DNA from: Bolinopsis microptera
Lineage: Eukaryota; Ctenophora; Tentaculata; Lobata; Bolinopsidae
Reading direction: 5' to 3'
DNA length: 23,500 bases
Assembly: GCF_026151205.1 (NCBI RefSeq)
Contig: NC_087080.1
Coordinates: 16,069,337-16,092,836, forward strand
In this document: piece after piece, positions 23,427-23,500 of the stretch
How positions within the stretch are numbered: the stretch's first letter is position 1
Layout of the letters: each line of letters opens with the position of its first letter
The notes under the pieces: generated by a model
Database searches by the model: none
Told to the model about the DNA's origin: nothing
The model's input: only the letters and a program-made list of their open reading frames with translations
Program-made: the position numbers and the translations under genes

Positions 23427-23500
23427 AACCCCCCCCCCCCCCACCAAAAAAAAAAAAAAAAAAAAAAAACCCCCCCCCCCCCCCCCCCCCCCCCAAACCC
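22200..23500. other. Homopolymer-degraded, unreliable sequence
   Basis: Runs of A, T, C and G of 4-12 dominate and grow along the segment. From 23178 on, only long C and A runs remain (for example C59 at 23178-23236). Normal dinucleotide structure is lost. This looks like a low-quality contig end rather than biology. The poly-Gly/Phe open frames on the minus strand here are meaningless. Confidence 0.85.

Noticed and set aside
23121-23496. Poly-Gly/Phe open frames on the minus strand
   Set aside because: They come from homopolymer runs in unreliable terminal sequence.

Overview
The window looks like nuclear DNA of a non-vertebrate metazoan. Its genes are split by spliceosomal introns with GT..AG boundaries, the background is AT-rich, and the introns are loaded with small inverted-repeat transposons and satellites. 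I cannot name the species. There is no operon structure, and I found no convincing rRNA, tRNA or CRISPR. Three genes lie head-to-tail on the + strand.

Layout. (1) Positions 1-10839 carry the 3' part of a gene whose protein I do not recognise. Four exons are visible, and all visible junctions between them are phase 0. Its second visible intron holds a complete non-autonomous hAT-type transposon (663-2035, 8-bp target duplication) with an internal 23-bp minisatellite. Its 8.3-kb last intron is almost filled (2727-10205) by two related pyrimidine-only satellites: a 15/18-bp family flanks a TCC-rich family that has 1.7-kb, 0.6-kb and 163-bp internal duplications. (2) Positions 10840-12160 hold a probable 3' UTR, a 34-bp minisatellite and a mariner-like MITE that ends 81 bp before the next start codon. 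(3) Positions 12161-16147 encode a complete 412-residue FAD-dependent amine/amino-acid oxidase-like protein (DAO/sarcosine-oxidase superfamily) in three exons. Its first intron contains a 0.73-kb foldback element and a second mariner-like MITE nested inside an older AT-rich palindrome. (4) Positions 16374-16740 are a decayed non-LTR retrotransposon reverse-transcriptase fragment. (5) Positions 17364-21496 encode a complete 125-residue ISCA1 (mitochondrial A-type iron-sulfur assembly protein) in three exons. Its 3.6-kb first intron carries a perfect 150-bp-arm hairpin. (6) From about 22190 to the end the sequence degrades into homopolymers and very probably is not reliable genomic sequence.

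The three genes need not cooperate. The FAD oxidase would oxidise an amine substrate, while ISCA1 works in late mitochondrial Fe-S assembly. Nothing here links them except order and strand. Most of the biology of note is in the non-coding DNA: nested insertions, long near-perfect hairpins, and a satellite array of polypyrimidine-CAG units that resemble 3' splice sites in the sense orientation of the host intron. All gene models are inferred by reading splice signals and protein family patterns by eye, with no transcript or database check.
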